A stretch of 64,000 nucleotides of DNA from Streptomyces sp. NBRC 110028 (GCF_001417735.1 NZ_BBUZ01000024.1:244094-308093); one strand, 5' to 3'. Positions 44,628-52,917 are shown, numbered from the stretch's first letter. Translations and numbers: made by a program. The notes: generated by a model from the letters alone, not told the origin.

Positions 44628-45395
44628 ATGCCTGTCCCCTCCTTCCGCCTGGACGACAGCGTGGCCCTGGTGACCGGGGCCGGCAGCGGCATCGGCCGAC
44701 GGCTGGCGATCGGGCTCGCCGAGACCGGGGCTGATGTCGGATGCCTGGATCTGCCGGGCAGCGATCTGGCCGGCACGGTCGCCGCGATCCAGGCCACGGG
44801 ACGGCGCGCGGTCGCCCTCCCCGCCGATGTGACCCGGGCGGAGGACCTGGCGGAAGCGGTGGCCGTGGCCGAACGCGACCTGGGCCCCCTCCGGCTGGCG
44901 GTCAACGCCGCGGGCATCGCCGACGCCGCCCCGGCGGAGGACATGCCGCTGGAGCAGTGGAAGCGGGTCGTGGACGTGAACCTCACCGGAGTGTTCCTGT
45001 CCTGCCAGGCCGAGGGCAGGGCGCTGCTGCGCAATGGGGGCGGCGCCATCGTCAACATCGCCTCCATGTCGGGCACCATCGCCAACCGGGGGCTCACCCA
45101 GGCCCACTACAACTCCTCCAAGGCCGCCGTGATGCACCTGACGAAGAGCCTGGCCACGGAGTGGTGCACCCGCGGCGTCCGGGTCAACAGTGTGAGCCCC
45201 GGCTACACGGCCACGCCGATGAACCTGCGCCCCGAGGTGGCGACACGCGTCGCCCAGTTCGAGGTGGACACCCCGCTGGGCCGGATGGCGACGGTGGACG
45301 AGATGGTGGGCCCGACCGTATTCCTGCTGAGCGACGCGGCGAGCTTTGTCACCGGCGCGGACCTGCTGGTGGACGGCGGGGTCACCTGCTGGTAG
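44628..45395 (+). CDS. SDR-family dehydrogenase
   Basis: A 255-residue short-chain dehydrogenase: VALVTGAGSGIGRRLAIGLA, DLPGSD for cofactor choice, NAAG, NIASMSG with the catalytic Ser, HYNSSKAAVMHLTKSLATEW with Tyr-x3-Lys, and TGADLLVDGGVTCW. It resembles fructose/polyol dehydrogenases. It follows the SorC gene by 41 bases with AAGGAG upstream and is the second SDR of the island; the two may act on different hydroxyls or stereoisomers. Confidence 0.88.
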   Translation: MPVPSFRLDDSVALVTGAGSGIGRRLAIGLAETGADVGCLDLPGSDLAGTVAAIQATGRRAVALPADVTRAEDLAEAVAVAERDLGPLRLAVNAAGIADAAPAEDMPLEQWKRVVDVNLTGVFLSCQAEGRALLRNGGGAIVNIASMSGTIANRGLTQAHYNSSKAAVMHLTKSLATEWCTRGVRVNSVSPGYTATPMNLRPEVATRVAQFEVDTPLGRMATVDEMVGPTVFLLSDAASFVTGADLLVDGGVTCW

Positions 45396-45449
45396 CGGCG
45401 GCCGGCCGGGACCCCGCCCGCCGCGGTTCAGGCCCAGCGCCCGCCGCGT

Positions 45450-46265
45450 TCAGGCCCAGCGCGACAGACCCGACTCGGCCAGCAGCCCCGCGTTGGCGGC
45501 CAGCAGGTCGAACGGGTCGTGGTCGGTGATGTCGATCTCCGCGACGTGCCAGACCAGACCGGGCCCGGCGGCCCGGACGGCCGCCGGGGCGTCGACGTCG
45601 CCGGTGCCGATCGGGGTCTGCGGCTCGCCGCGCCGCGCGGGGCCGTCCTTGAGGTGGACGGACACGGCGCGGGCGCCGAGACGGGTCAGCACCTCGGTGG
45701 GGTCGGCTCCGGCCACGGTGGCCCAGTAGACGTCGAGTTCGGCCAGGATCGCGTCGTCCACCGAGGCCCAGAAGGCGTCGTAGCCGCTGCGCCCGTCGGG
45801 CAGCTTCGCCCATTCGAAGTCGTGGTTGTGGTAGCCCAGCCGCAGCCCGGCACCGGCCAGGGCCTCCCCGGCCGCGTTCACGGCGTCCGCGAACGCGGTG
45901 AGCCGGCCGGGGTCGCCGAAGACGTCCTCGCCGAAGCCGCCGACCATACGGGGGTGCGGCACGAACACCGTGTCCGCGCCGATCTCGGCGCACTCCTCGG
46001 CAAGTGAGCCCACCTCGTCGGGCAGCCCGGCGTGGGTGGCCGAGACGCGCAGGCCCGCGGCGTCCAGGCCGCGCCGCAGGGACTTGGCGGCCACCAGCCG
46101 TTCCTCGGCGCTCTTGTCCGCGGATCCGAGACCGTAGGGCTCGACGTACCGGAAGCCGATCTCCGCCAGCCGGGCAAGGGTGCGGTCCCGGTCCTCGGCG
46201 AGCGCGTCCCGGACGCTGTACAGCTGCACGGACAGCAGGCCGTGCCGGTCGTCTTGCCGGTCCAT
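45450..46265 (-). CDS. sugar phosphate isomerase/epimerase (xylose isomerase-like TIM barrel)
   Basis: A 271-residue TIM-barrel protein. Metal-site features include LRLGYHNHDFEWAKLPDG, LAELDVYWATVAGADP and VSVHLKDGPARRG. It starts with LLSVQLYSVRDALAEDRDRT, typical of this superfamily. It is the last gene of a leftward operon with a second TIM-barrel protein and a Gfo/Idh dehydrogenase. A 14-base stretch containing its stop codon and last codons is repeated 22 bases further on. Confidence 0.85.
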   Translation of the reverse strand: MDRQDDRHGLLSVQLYSVRDALAEDRDRTLARLAEIGFRYVEPYGLGSADKSAEERLVAAKSLRRGLDAAGLRVSATHAGLPDEVGSLAEECAEIGADTVFVPHPRMVGGFGEDVFGDPGRLTAFADAVNAAGEALAGAGLRLGYHNHDFEWAKLPDGRSGYDAFWASVDDAILAELDVYWATVAGADPTEVLTRLGARAVSVHLKDGPARRGEPQTPIGTGDVDAPAAVRAAGPGLVWHVAEIDITDHDPFDLLAANAGLLAESGLSRWA

Positions 46266-46290
46266 GGTGCTCCTCTCGTAGGGGGTGGGC

Positions 46291-47211
46291 TCAGCCGATG
46301 ACCAGGGGGCGCAGGGTGCGGTGGGCGATCCGCAGCCCCTGGACGACCTTCTCCTCGGTGCCGCCCCAGACCGGGTCCTCGTGCTCGACGGAGAGCGTCC
46401 CGGTGAAGCCGTGCTCGTAGAGGCGGTCGACGACGCGTGTCCAGTCGACCTGGCCGAGCCCCGGCACCCGGTAGCGCCACCAGCCGTTGTCCCAGGGGTC
46501 GGGGCGGCCGACCGCCTTGCCGAAGAAGCCGTACCGGTCGATGTCCCCGCTGCCCAGCTCGACGTCCTTGGCCTGGGCGTGCACGATGCGGTCGATGTAG
46601 GGCGCGATGGTCTTCACCGGGTCGATGCCGATCCAGGTGAGGTGCGAGGGGTCCCAGTTGAGGTAGAGGTCCAGCGAGAACATCCACTCCCACAGCTCCG
46701 GGGAGTAGGCCAGGTTGCCCGGGTAGCCGTCGGGGTGCCAGCCCTCCATGACGCAGTTCTCGATGATGACCTTCACGCCGCGTTCGCCCGCGTAGTCGAC
46801 CAGTTCGGGGAAGACGCGCTCGGCCTCCTTCAGGTTGTCCGCGACGGGCCTGGTCCAGTCCCGGCCGATGAACGTGCCGACGTAGGGGACGCCGAGCGCC
46901 GCGGCCGCGTCCACCGCGTGCTTGAAGTGGGTACGGATCTCCGCCCGGCGCTGCGGGTCGGGGTGCAGATGGTTCTCGTAGTAGGCGAGCGCGGACAGTT
47001 CGAGGCCGTGTCCGGCGAACAGCGCGAGCGTCTCCTCCGCGCGCGCCGCCGGGAAGTCGGCGACGGGCAGGTGGCTCGCCTCGAAGTCGCGGCCCCCGGT
47101 CCTCGGCCAGACGGCGACCTCCAACGCCTCGTAGCCGTTGCCGCTCGCCCACTCCGCGATGCGCGGGAGGGACCAGCCGGGGAGACACGCCGTCAGAAAG
47201 CCGAGTTTCAT
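46291..47211 (-). CDS. sugar phosphate isomerase/epimerase (IolE/IolH-like TIM barrel)
   Basis: A 306-residue TIM-barrel protein with clear metal ligands: VKVIIENCVMEGWHPDGYPG, LNWDPSHLTWIGIDPVKTIA, IVHAQAKDVELG and LSVEHEDPVWGG. This set is typical of the inosose dehydratase/epimerase group, and also of D-apiose isomerase relatives. It starts five bases after the Gfo/Idh gene ends, so the two are co-translated. Confidence 0.88.
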   Translation of the reverse strand: MKLGFLTACLPGWSLPRIAEWASGNGYEALEVAVWPRTGGRDFEASHLPVADFPAARAEETLALFAGHGLELSALAYYENHLHPDPQRRAEIRTHFKHAVDAAAALGVPYVGTFIGRDWTRPVADNLKEAERVFPELVDYAGERGVKVIIENCVMEGWHPDGYPGNLAYSPELWEWMFSLDLYLNWDPSHLTWIGIDPVKTIAPYIDRIVHAQAKDVELGSGDIDRYGFFGKAVGRPDPWDNGWWRYRVPGLGQVDWTRVVDRLYEHGFTGTLSVEHEDPVWGGTEEKVVQGLRIAHRTLRPLVIG

Positions 47212-47215
47212 GCGT

Positions 47216-48313
47216 TCACACCTCTGTCCAGGAGCCGTTGCGGGAGGATCGGAGAACCGCCTCGGTGATGCGGGCGGCGCGCAGTCCGTCGTCGAAGGTC
47301 GGCAGGCCCTCCGGCCGGTGCCCGCCGATCGCGGCGTAGGTGTCGGCGACGAACGCCTCGAAGCACTCCGCGTACCCCTGGGGGTGCCCCGGGGGCAGGA
47401 CCGACAGCCGCCGCTGTTCGGCCGAGCCGCGGCCGGGGTCGCGGCTGATGACCCGCGCGCCGTCCTCGCCGCCCAGCCAGATGGTCTCCGGGTTCTCCTG
47501 GTCGAAGACCGCGCTGGCCCGCGCGCCGTCCAGCTCGAACCACAGCCGGTTCTTCCGCCCGGCGGAGACCTGGGAGACGGTGGTGGACGCCAGGACACCG
47601 GAGGCGGTGCGCAGCAGCAGCGCGGCGCAGTCCTCGGTGCGTACGTCCATGTACTCCGCGTGGTCCGAGTGGTCCGTGGGGTCCGCGGCCTCGAAGGTGC
47701 GCGCCGCCCCGGCGGCGGGCCGCTTGTCCACGGCGATCGAGGTCGAGGCGACGACCTCGGCGAACCGCTCGCCCGACACCCACTCGACCAGATCGCACCA
47801 GTGGGAGCCGATGTCCGCGAAGGCGCGGGACGGGCCGCCGGCCACCGGGTCCACACGCCAGCCCGACACCTGCGGCGAGAGCATCCAGTCCTGCAGATAG
47901 CTGCCGTGGATCAGATGCCAGCCCCCGAACTCGCCGTCGATCCGGCGCGCCCGGATCTCCCGGACCAGGGGGTGGTAGCGGTAGACGAAGGGGACGGTGG
48001 CCACCAGCCCGGCGCCGCGGGCCGTCTCCGCCAGGCGTTCCGCCTCCGTGACGGAGACGGCCAGCGGTTTCTCGCAGACCACATGCTTCCCGGCAGCGAG
48101 GGCGCGCATCGCGAAGGGCGCGTGGGTGGCGTTGGGCGAACAGATGTGGACGACGTCCACCGAGTCGTCGTCGAGGAGCGCGTCCAGGGACGGAAAGGCA
48201 GGAGCCCCCCATTCCACGGCCACCTGCTCGGTGCGTGGGGGTGTGGAGGCCAGTACGCCGGCGATCCGGGCGCCGGCCAGGGCCGCGGCCCTGCGGTGGA
48301 TCGCACCGATCAT
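47216..48313 (-). CDS. Gfo/Idh/MocA-family oxidoreductase with disrupted 5' end
   Basis: From ATG 48313 the frame gives 365 residues with HICSPNATHAPFAMRALAAG and KHVVCEKPLAVSVTEAERLA, typical for this family. The NAD-binding AIVGAGMIG motif, however, runs through this ATG and lies partly upstream. The upstream codons in this frame (GPLGTAIVGAG) have no start codon. A different frame starts at ATG 48389 (MGGLSSHLHHHAAADP) and would join it if the four-base G run at 48340-48343 had five. So the intact gene is probably 47216-48389 with a one-base error or mutation. Without repair the protein would lack its first beta strand and be inactive. Confidence 0.75.
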   Translation of the reverse strand: MIGAIHRRAAALAGARIAGVLASTPPRTEQVAVEWGAPAFPSLDALLDDDSVDVVHICSPNATHAPFAMRALAAGKHVVCEKPLAVSVTEAERLAETARGAGLVATVPFVYRYHPLVREIRARRIDGEFGGWHLIHGSYLQDWMLSPQVSGWRVDPVAGGPSRAFADIGSHWCDLVEWVSGERFAEVVASTSIAVDKRPAAGAARTFEAADPTDHSDHAEYMDVRTEDCAALLLRTASGVLASTTVSQVSAGRKNRLWFELDGARASAVFDQENPETIWLGGEDGARVISRDPGRGSAEQRRLSVLPPGHPQGYAECFEAFVADTYAAIGGHRPEGLPTFDDGLRAARITEAVLRSSRNGSWTEV

Positions 48314-48477
48314 CCCGGCTCCGACGATGGCGGTGCCGAGGGGTCCGCAGCGGCGTGGTGGTGGAGATGTGATGACAGCCCTCCCATGAGGGACGTGTAC
48401 GGGATTGCCTGCTGTCGAGGGCTCGACGGTCCGACCTCGGTTTCGTCCGGCCGTGAGCCTAAGACAGCGATTAGCGC

Positions 48478-48509
48478 CTCACAAGACATTGAATTCCGCA
48501 TCTTGTGAG
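48478..48509. promoter_or_regulatory. Likely ROK-regulator operator in the divergent promoter region
   Basis: CTCACAAGA at 48478-48486 and TCTTGTGAG at 48501-48509 form a perfect 9-bp inverted repeat with a 14-base A/T-rich centre. It lies 39 bases before the ROK gene and upstream of the leftward Gfo/Idh operon, in the only A/T-rich part of the gap (48390-48547). Autoregulation by the ROK protein is likely. Confidence 0.65.
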
Positions 48510-48547
48510 TCATAAAAGCGGTCTGCATTGCTGTACGGTGACCGGCC

Positions 48548-49825
48548 ATGGGAGCGCAGACGACGACGGACCCCCGCCCGATCCCCCGGCTCTCGGTCGC
48601 CGGACTCCGGCCGCAGAACACCGGCGGCCCCGTCCACAGCTCGCTGGCCCGCCTCATCGCCTCGGGCATCGCCGACAGCCGTGCCGACCTGGTCAAGGCC
48701 ACCGGCCTGGCACGGTCCACGGTGGCCCGGCACCTCGACACCATGATCGACGCCGGGGTGGTCACCGAGGGCGGAGCCGTCAGCCGCCCCGGACGCGGCC
48801 GGCCGCCGCTCCGGCTGGCCCTCAACCCCCGGGCCGGGGTGGTCGCGGTGGCCGACGTCGGCGCCCACAGCGCCCGCCTGGCCCTCGCCGACCTGTCGCA
48901 GAACCTCGTAGCGCAGGAGGAGATCGCGCTGGAGGTGGCGCGGGGCCCCGAGGCGACGCTCGATCTGCTGACCGAGCGGCTGCGCCGCATGCTGGCCGAG
49001 TCCGCGGCCGCGTCCGCCGGGGCCACGCCCGGCCGCCCCTCCGCCCTCGTCGTCGGCCTCCCGGGGCCCGTCGACGCGCGCGCCGGAACTCCGGTACGGC
49101 CGCCCATCATGCCGGGCTGGGACGGCTTCCCGGTCGGCCGGACCATGACCGAGCGGTTCGGCTGCCGGACCTTCGTCGACAACGATGTGAACCTGATGGC
49201 TCTCGGTGAGGCCCGTGCCCTGCCGGAGGGCGAGGCGCCGCTGCTCTTCATCAAGATCGGCACCGGTATCGGCGGCGGCCTCATCTCGGCCTCGGGGGAA
49301 CTGCACCGCGGAGCGGAAGGGGCCGCGGGCGACATCGGGCATCTGCGGGTGCCCGGCGCCGACGACACCGTGTGCAGCTGCGGGAACATCGGCTGCGTGG
49401 AGGCCGTGGCGTCGGCCGCCGCGATGGCGGCCCGGCTCGGCCGGGAGGACTCGGGCCTCGCCGAGCACGACAGGCCGCGCGGCGCCGCGGACCTGGCCCG
49501 GCTCGTCCGCGACGGCCACCCCGGGGCCGTCCGCGTCGTCCGCGAAGCCGCGGTGACGATCGGCGAGGTGGTGGCGCTGCTCGTCCACGTCTACAACCCG
49601 GCGCGGATCGTCATCGGCGGGGCGATCGCCGCCGCCAGCGACGACCTGCTGGCCAGGATCCGCGGTGTCGTCTACCGGCGGGCGCTGCCCCTGGCCACCC
49701 GCCGGCTCTCGCTGGCCCACAGCGTGCTCGGGACGTCCGCCGGTGTCGTCGGCGGGACCGTGGTGGGTGTGGAGCATGTGCTCTCACCCGAGGGGATCGG
49801 CGACGTGCTGGCGCATTCCTCCTGA
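48548..49825 (+). CDS. ROK-family transcriptional regulator
   Basis: A 425-residue protein. Residues about 25-85 are a winged helix (SRADLVKATGLARSTVARHL). The ROK sugar-kinase-like part follows: VVGLPGPVDARAG, FIKIGTGIGGGLISASGELH, GDIGHLRVPGADD and the zinc site CSCGNIGCVEAVAS. Such proteins repress sugar genes until a sugar binds. It is divergent from the Gfo/Idh-isomerase operon and precedes another Gfo/Idh gene. Confidence 0.92.
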   Translation: MGAQTTTDPRPIPRLSVAGLRPQNTGGPVHSSLARLIASGIADSRADLVKATGLARSTVARHLDTMIDAGVVTEGGAVSRPGRGRPPLRLALNPRAGVVAVADVGAHSARLALADLSQNLVAQEEIALEVARGPEATLDLLTERLRRMLAESAAASAGATPGRPSALVVGLPGPVDARAGTPVRPPIMPGWDGFPVGRTMTERFGCRTFVDNDVNLMALGEARALPEGEAPLLFIKIGTGIGGGLISASGELHRGAEGAAGDIGHLRVPGADDTVCSCGNIGCVEAVASAAAMAARLGREDSGLAEHDRPRGAADLARLVRDGHPGAVRVVREAAVTIGEVVALLVHVYNPARIVIGGAIAAASDDLLARIRGVVYRRALPLATRRLSLAHSVLGTSAGVVGGTVVGVEHVLSPEGIGDVLAHSS

Positions 49826-49854
49826 GCGGCCCCCCTGGGAACCTGCCGACCCCC

Positions 49855-49911
49855 TTGACCCTGCCGGGAAGCCGGTGCTTGCATGTGAGCGGTTTCAGCG
49901 ACAGCGGTTTC
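49855..49911 (+). promoter_or_regulatory. Candidate promoter with direct repeats before the second Gfo/Idh gene
   Basis: TTGACC at 49855 and TTGCAT at 49879 are 18 bases apart and could be -35 and -10. AGCGGTTTC occurs at 49888-49896 and again at 49903-49911, 15 bases apart centre to centre. Read on the other strand these are GAAACCGCT, a LacI-type half-site, though arranged directly rather than inverted. The rest of the 171-base gap shows nothing else. Confidence 0.4.
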
Positions 49912-49996
49912 GTCCAACTCCGTTGCCCCGAGGCGTCCTTCCGCCGCGTTCCACAGCCATCGAAGCGGTCGGCGCCCACCGAACCGGGAGAGAACC

Positions 49997-51112
49997 ATGG
50001 ACGAAACCACACAGCGCGTCCCCGTCGGCGTCATCGGTACCGGCTCGATCTTCAACGCCTACGCACTCGGTCTCTCGACGATCCCGCGGCTGCCCATCGT
50101 GCGCGTCGCCGACCTCGACGGCGAGCGCGCCCGCGCCGCCGCCGAGGAGTGGAACATCCCGGCGTGGGGCACGGCCGAGGAGCTGCTCGCCGACCCCGAG
50201 GTGCAGGTGGTCGTCAACATCACCCCGCCCAACGCCCATGCGGCGCTGACCGACGCGGCCCTGCGCGCCGGAAAGCACGTGTACGTCGAGAAGCCACTGG
50301 CCGCCACGGTCACGGAAGCCCGGCGGAACATCGAGACCGCCCGGGAGACCGGCAAGCTGCTCGGCGGCGCGCCGGACACGTTCCTCGGCCCCTCCGGGCA
50401 GACGGCCCGCGCCGCCGTCGACGCCGGGCTGATCGGGCGGCCGTTCGCCGCGACCTCCTTCGTCCGCTCCTCGCGCGCCGAGACCTGGCACCCGGACCCC
50501 ACGTTCCTGTTCACCGAGGGCGGCGGCCCGGTCCTGGACTGGGGCCCGTACCACATCGCCGCGCTGGTCAACCTGCTCGGACCGGTCAGCCGGGTGGTCG
50601 GGGCGACCACCCGGGCCGCCGACGAGCTGACCGTGACGGCTCCCGAGCGCCGCGTCGAGCGCGTCGGCGTCACCGTGGACACCCACGCGACCGCGATCCT
50701 GCAGTTCGCCTCCGGTGCCCTGGCCACGGCCATGTACAGCTTCGACGTATGGGACACCGCCCTTCCGCACCTGGAGGTCTACGGCACGGAGGGCACCCTT
50801 CAGGTGCCCAACCCCAACCGCTTCGACGACCCCGTACTGCTCAAGCGGCGCGGCGATGACGCGTGGAGCGAACTCCCGGCCGTCATGGCCCCGGTGACCC
50901 CCGCGGGCGCCAGGGCCATCCGCGGCCCCGGGGTGCTGGACCTCGTACGCCACCTGGGCGGAGACCTCCACCGGGCCTCCGCCGACTTCGCGTTCCACGT
51001 CCTGGAGGTCCTGGAGCGGCTGAACGGCATATCACCGGCCGACGGCGCCGTCGAGATCACCAGCACGGTGAAGCGTCCGGCGCCCGTCCTCGGCGCCGGA
51101 ACGGGACTCTGA
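49997..51112 (+). CDS. Gfo/Idh/MocA-family oxidoreductase
   Basis: A 371-residue NAD(P)-dependent dehydrogenase. The Rossmann motif is VGVIGTGSIFNAYALGLSTI, followed by NITPPNAHAALTDAALRAGK, HVYVEKPLAATVTEA and the C-terminal domain with GGPVLDWGPYHIAALVNLLG holding the Asp-x3-His pair. It should oxidise or reduce a sugar, inositol or sugar acid. It has its own promoter region and closes the sugar island. Confidence 0.9.
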   Translation: MDETTQRVPVGVIGTGSIFNAYALGLSTIPRLPIVRVADLDGERARAAAEEWNIPAWGTAEELLADPEVQVVVNITPPNAHAALTDAALRAGKHVYVEKPLAATVTEARRNIETARETGKLLGGAPDTFLGPSGQTARAAVDAGLIGRPFAATSFVRSSRAETWHPDPTFLFTEGGGPVLDWGPYHIAALVNLLGPVSRVVGATTRAADELTVTAPERRVERVGVTVDTHATAILQFASGALATAMYSFDVWDTALPHLEVYGTEGTLQVPNPNRFDDPVLLKRRGDDAWSELPAVMAPVTPAGARAIRGPGVLDLVRHLGGDLHRASADFAFHVLEVLERLNGISPADGAVEITSTVKRPAPVLGAGTGL

Positions 51113-51234
51113 CCGCGTAGCTCAGCGCCGCCCCCGCCTCCATCACCCTGGCCCTCCGCGTCGCGGGCGCGTTCGGCATCCGCCTGGTGCGCGATAACCG
51201 GGACCGGGGGGCCGGGTCCCAGCAGAATGACCGC

Positions 51235-51864
51235 ATGACGGTGAAGAACGGCAGGCGATGGAACCACAACATCCATTACCACCCCCGCATCCTGGGCGCG
51301 GTTCCCGACGGCGCCCGGCGCGCCCTCGATGTCGGCTGCGGCGAGGGCATGCTCGCCCGTGAACTCCGGCGGACCGTCCCGGACGTCACCGGCATCGACC
51401 TCCACGCGGACAGCATCGACCAGGCCCGCGCCCACCCGGCCGATACCGGTGACGCCGACGGCTCCGGTGACATCGACTACGTCCTCGGGGACTTCCTCAC
51501 CCATCCCTTCGAACCGGCCTCGTTCGACTTCATCGCGTCCGTGGCCACCCTGCACCACATGGACGCCGCCGCCGGGCTGGTCCGTATGCGCGAGCTGCTG
51601 CGCCCGGGCGGTGTCCTCGCCGTCGTCGGCCTCGCCCGCGACACCATGCCGCGCGACCTGCCCTACGTGCTCGCCGGGGCCGCCGTCGGCACCGTCCACC
51701 GCGCCGTGAAGGGCATCTGGCAGCACCCCTCCCCCATCGTGTGGCCGCCGCCGGTGACGTACCGGCAGATGCGGGTGCTGGCAGCGGAGTTGCTGCCCGG
51801 TTCCGCGTATCGCCGCCATGCGCTGTTCCGCTACAGCGTCGTCTGGCGCAAGCCGCCGGGCTGA
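51235..51864 (+). CDS. class I SAM-dependent methyltransferase
   Basis: A 209-residue methyltransferase. Motif I is ALDVGCGEGMLARELRR (residues about 24-40), then VTGIDLHADSIDQARAH, DYVLGDFLTHPFEPASFDFI and ATLHHMDAAAGLVRMRELLR with PGG. The substrate is unknown; the N-terminal NHNIHYHPRIL is shared with many actinobacterial small-molecule methyltransferases. ATG 51235 is used; a start 16 codons upstream is possible. The gap 51113-51234 shows no gene. Confidence 0.88.
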   Translation: MTVKNGRRWNHNIHYHPRILGAVPDGARRALDVGCGEGMLARELRRTVPDVTGIDLHADSIDQARAHPADTGDADGSGDIDYVLGDFLTHPFEPASFDFIASVATLHHMDAAAGLVRMRELLRPGGVLAVVGLARDTMPRDLPYVLAGAAVGTVHRAVKGIWQHPSPIVWPPPVTYRQMRVLAAELLPGSAYRRHALFRYSVVWRKPPG

Positions 51865-51927
51865 GCCGAAGGGCCCGGCGGACGGGTTCCGGGCTTGTCA
51901 TGGCTCGGCTAATGTGGCGACGGAGCT

Positions 51928-51941
51928 TGGGAGCGCTCCCA
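51928..51941. promoter_or_regulatory. CebR-type operator (TGGGAGCGCTCCCA)
   Basis: A perfect 14-bp palindrome identical to the consensus site of CebR, the LacI-family cello-oligosaccharide repressor of Streptomyces. It is 30 bases before the Cip1-like gene, a position where binding would block transcription. Confidence 0.85.
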
Positions 51942-51970
51942 CTCCCCTCTCACCCCCGCCGGAGGACCCG

Positions 51971-52780
51971 ATGACCCTCGTGTCGCACCGCCGCCGCACC
52001 GTGTCAGCCGCCGTCGCCGCCCTGGCCATGACGGGCCTCGCCGCCCCCGCCGCCTCGGCCTTCCCCGCCCCGGACACCCGGGTGGCCGCCTGCAACGCCA
52101 CTGGACTCTGTGAGGACTTCGAGTCCCAGACCGGCACCACCCCCGCCGGTCGTTGGACCACGGCGGTGGCCAACTGCTCGGGTACCGGCGCCGCCACCGT
52201 CGACTCCACGATGGCCCACACCGGCACCAAGTCGGTGCGGGTGACCGGCCGGGCGGGCTACTGCAACCACGCCTTCGCCGGGACCTCCCTGTCCGCCCTG
52301 CCGGCGACCGGCGACCTCTATGTGCGCTTCTGGGTCCGCCACACCACCGCGCTGCCCACTCAGCACGTCACCTTCGCGGCCATGAAGGATCCGAACGACA
52401 ACGGCAAGGACCTGCGCATGGGCGGCCAGAACAAGGCGCTCCAGTGGAACCGCGAATCGGACGACGCCACCCTCCCCGCCCAGAGCCCGGCGGGCGTCGC
52501 GCTCAGCACCCCACTGCCCGTCAACACCTGGACGTGCCTGGAGTTCCGCCTCGACCGCGGCGCGGGCCGCCTCGACACCTGGGTGAACGGCGCGCTCGTC
52601 ACCGGCCTGGTCGTCGACGGCACCCCGACCCAGGACGTCGACCAGCAGTGGCTGGCCCGCGGCGGCTGGCGGCCCGCCCCGACCGATCTGCGGCTGGGCT
52701 GGGAGAGTTACGGCGAGGGCGACGACACCCTCTGGTACGACGACGTGGCCGTGGGCACCGCCCGCAACGGCTGCGGCTGA
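51971..52780 (+). CDS. secreted Cip1-like protein (polysaccharide lyase-like fold)
   Basis: A 269-residue secreted protein with a signal peptide (RRRTVSAAVAALAMTGLAAP, cleavage probably after ASA near residue 34). The mature part has CEDFESQTGTTPAGRW, KSVRVTGRAGYCNHAFAG, LYVRFWVRHTTALPTQHVTF, MGGQNKALQWNRESDDATLP and DLRLGWESYGEGDDTLWYDD. This matches Cip1, a cellulose-induced protein first found in Trichoderma with a glucuronan-lyase-like beta jelly roll. A CebR box upstream supports a role in plant cell-wall breakdown. Enzyme activity is uncertain. GGAGGA precedes the ATG. Confidence 0.85.
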   Translation: MTLVSHRRRTVSAAVAALAMTGLAAPAASAFPAPDTRVAACNATGLCEDFESQTGTTPAGRWTTAVANCSGTGAATVDSTMAHTGTKSVRVTGRAGYCNHAFAGTSLSALPATGDLYVRFWVRHTTALPTQHVTFAAMKDPNDNGKDLRMGGQNKALQWNRESDDATLPAQSPAGVALSTPLPVNTWTCLEFRLDRGAGRLDTWVNGALVTGLVVDGTPTQDVDQQWLARGGWRPAPTDLRLGWESYGEGDDTLWYDDVAVGTARNGCG

Positions 52781-52817
52781 GGCCGCGCGCACGCATTTAC
52801 CACCGGTGCGCGCCGGA

Positions 52818-52845
52818 AAAGCCCCTTCCGACCGGAAGGGGCTTT
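52818..52845 (+). terminator. Terminator after the Cip1-like gene
   Basis: AAAGCCCCTTCCG and CGGAAGGGGCTTT form a perfect 13-bp stem around AC, 38 bases after the stop codon. Confidence 0.85.
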
Positions 52846-52917
52846 CGGCATTTCCGGATTGGCGTCAACAGCCGCTGCCCCGCTAGAATTTGAGCGGTTC
52901 CAAGAAAAGGGGAAGCA

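Noticed and set aside
51057..51272. 71-codon - strand frame between the Gfo/Idh and methyltransferase genes
   Set aside because: It overlaps both neighbouring genes, has no ribosome-binding site and matches no family I know.
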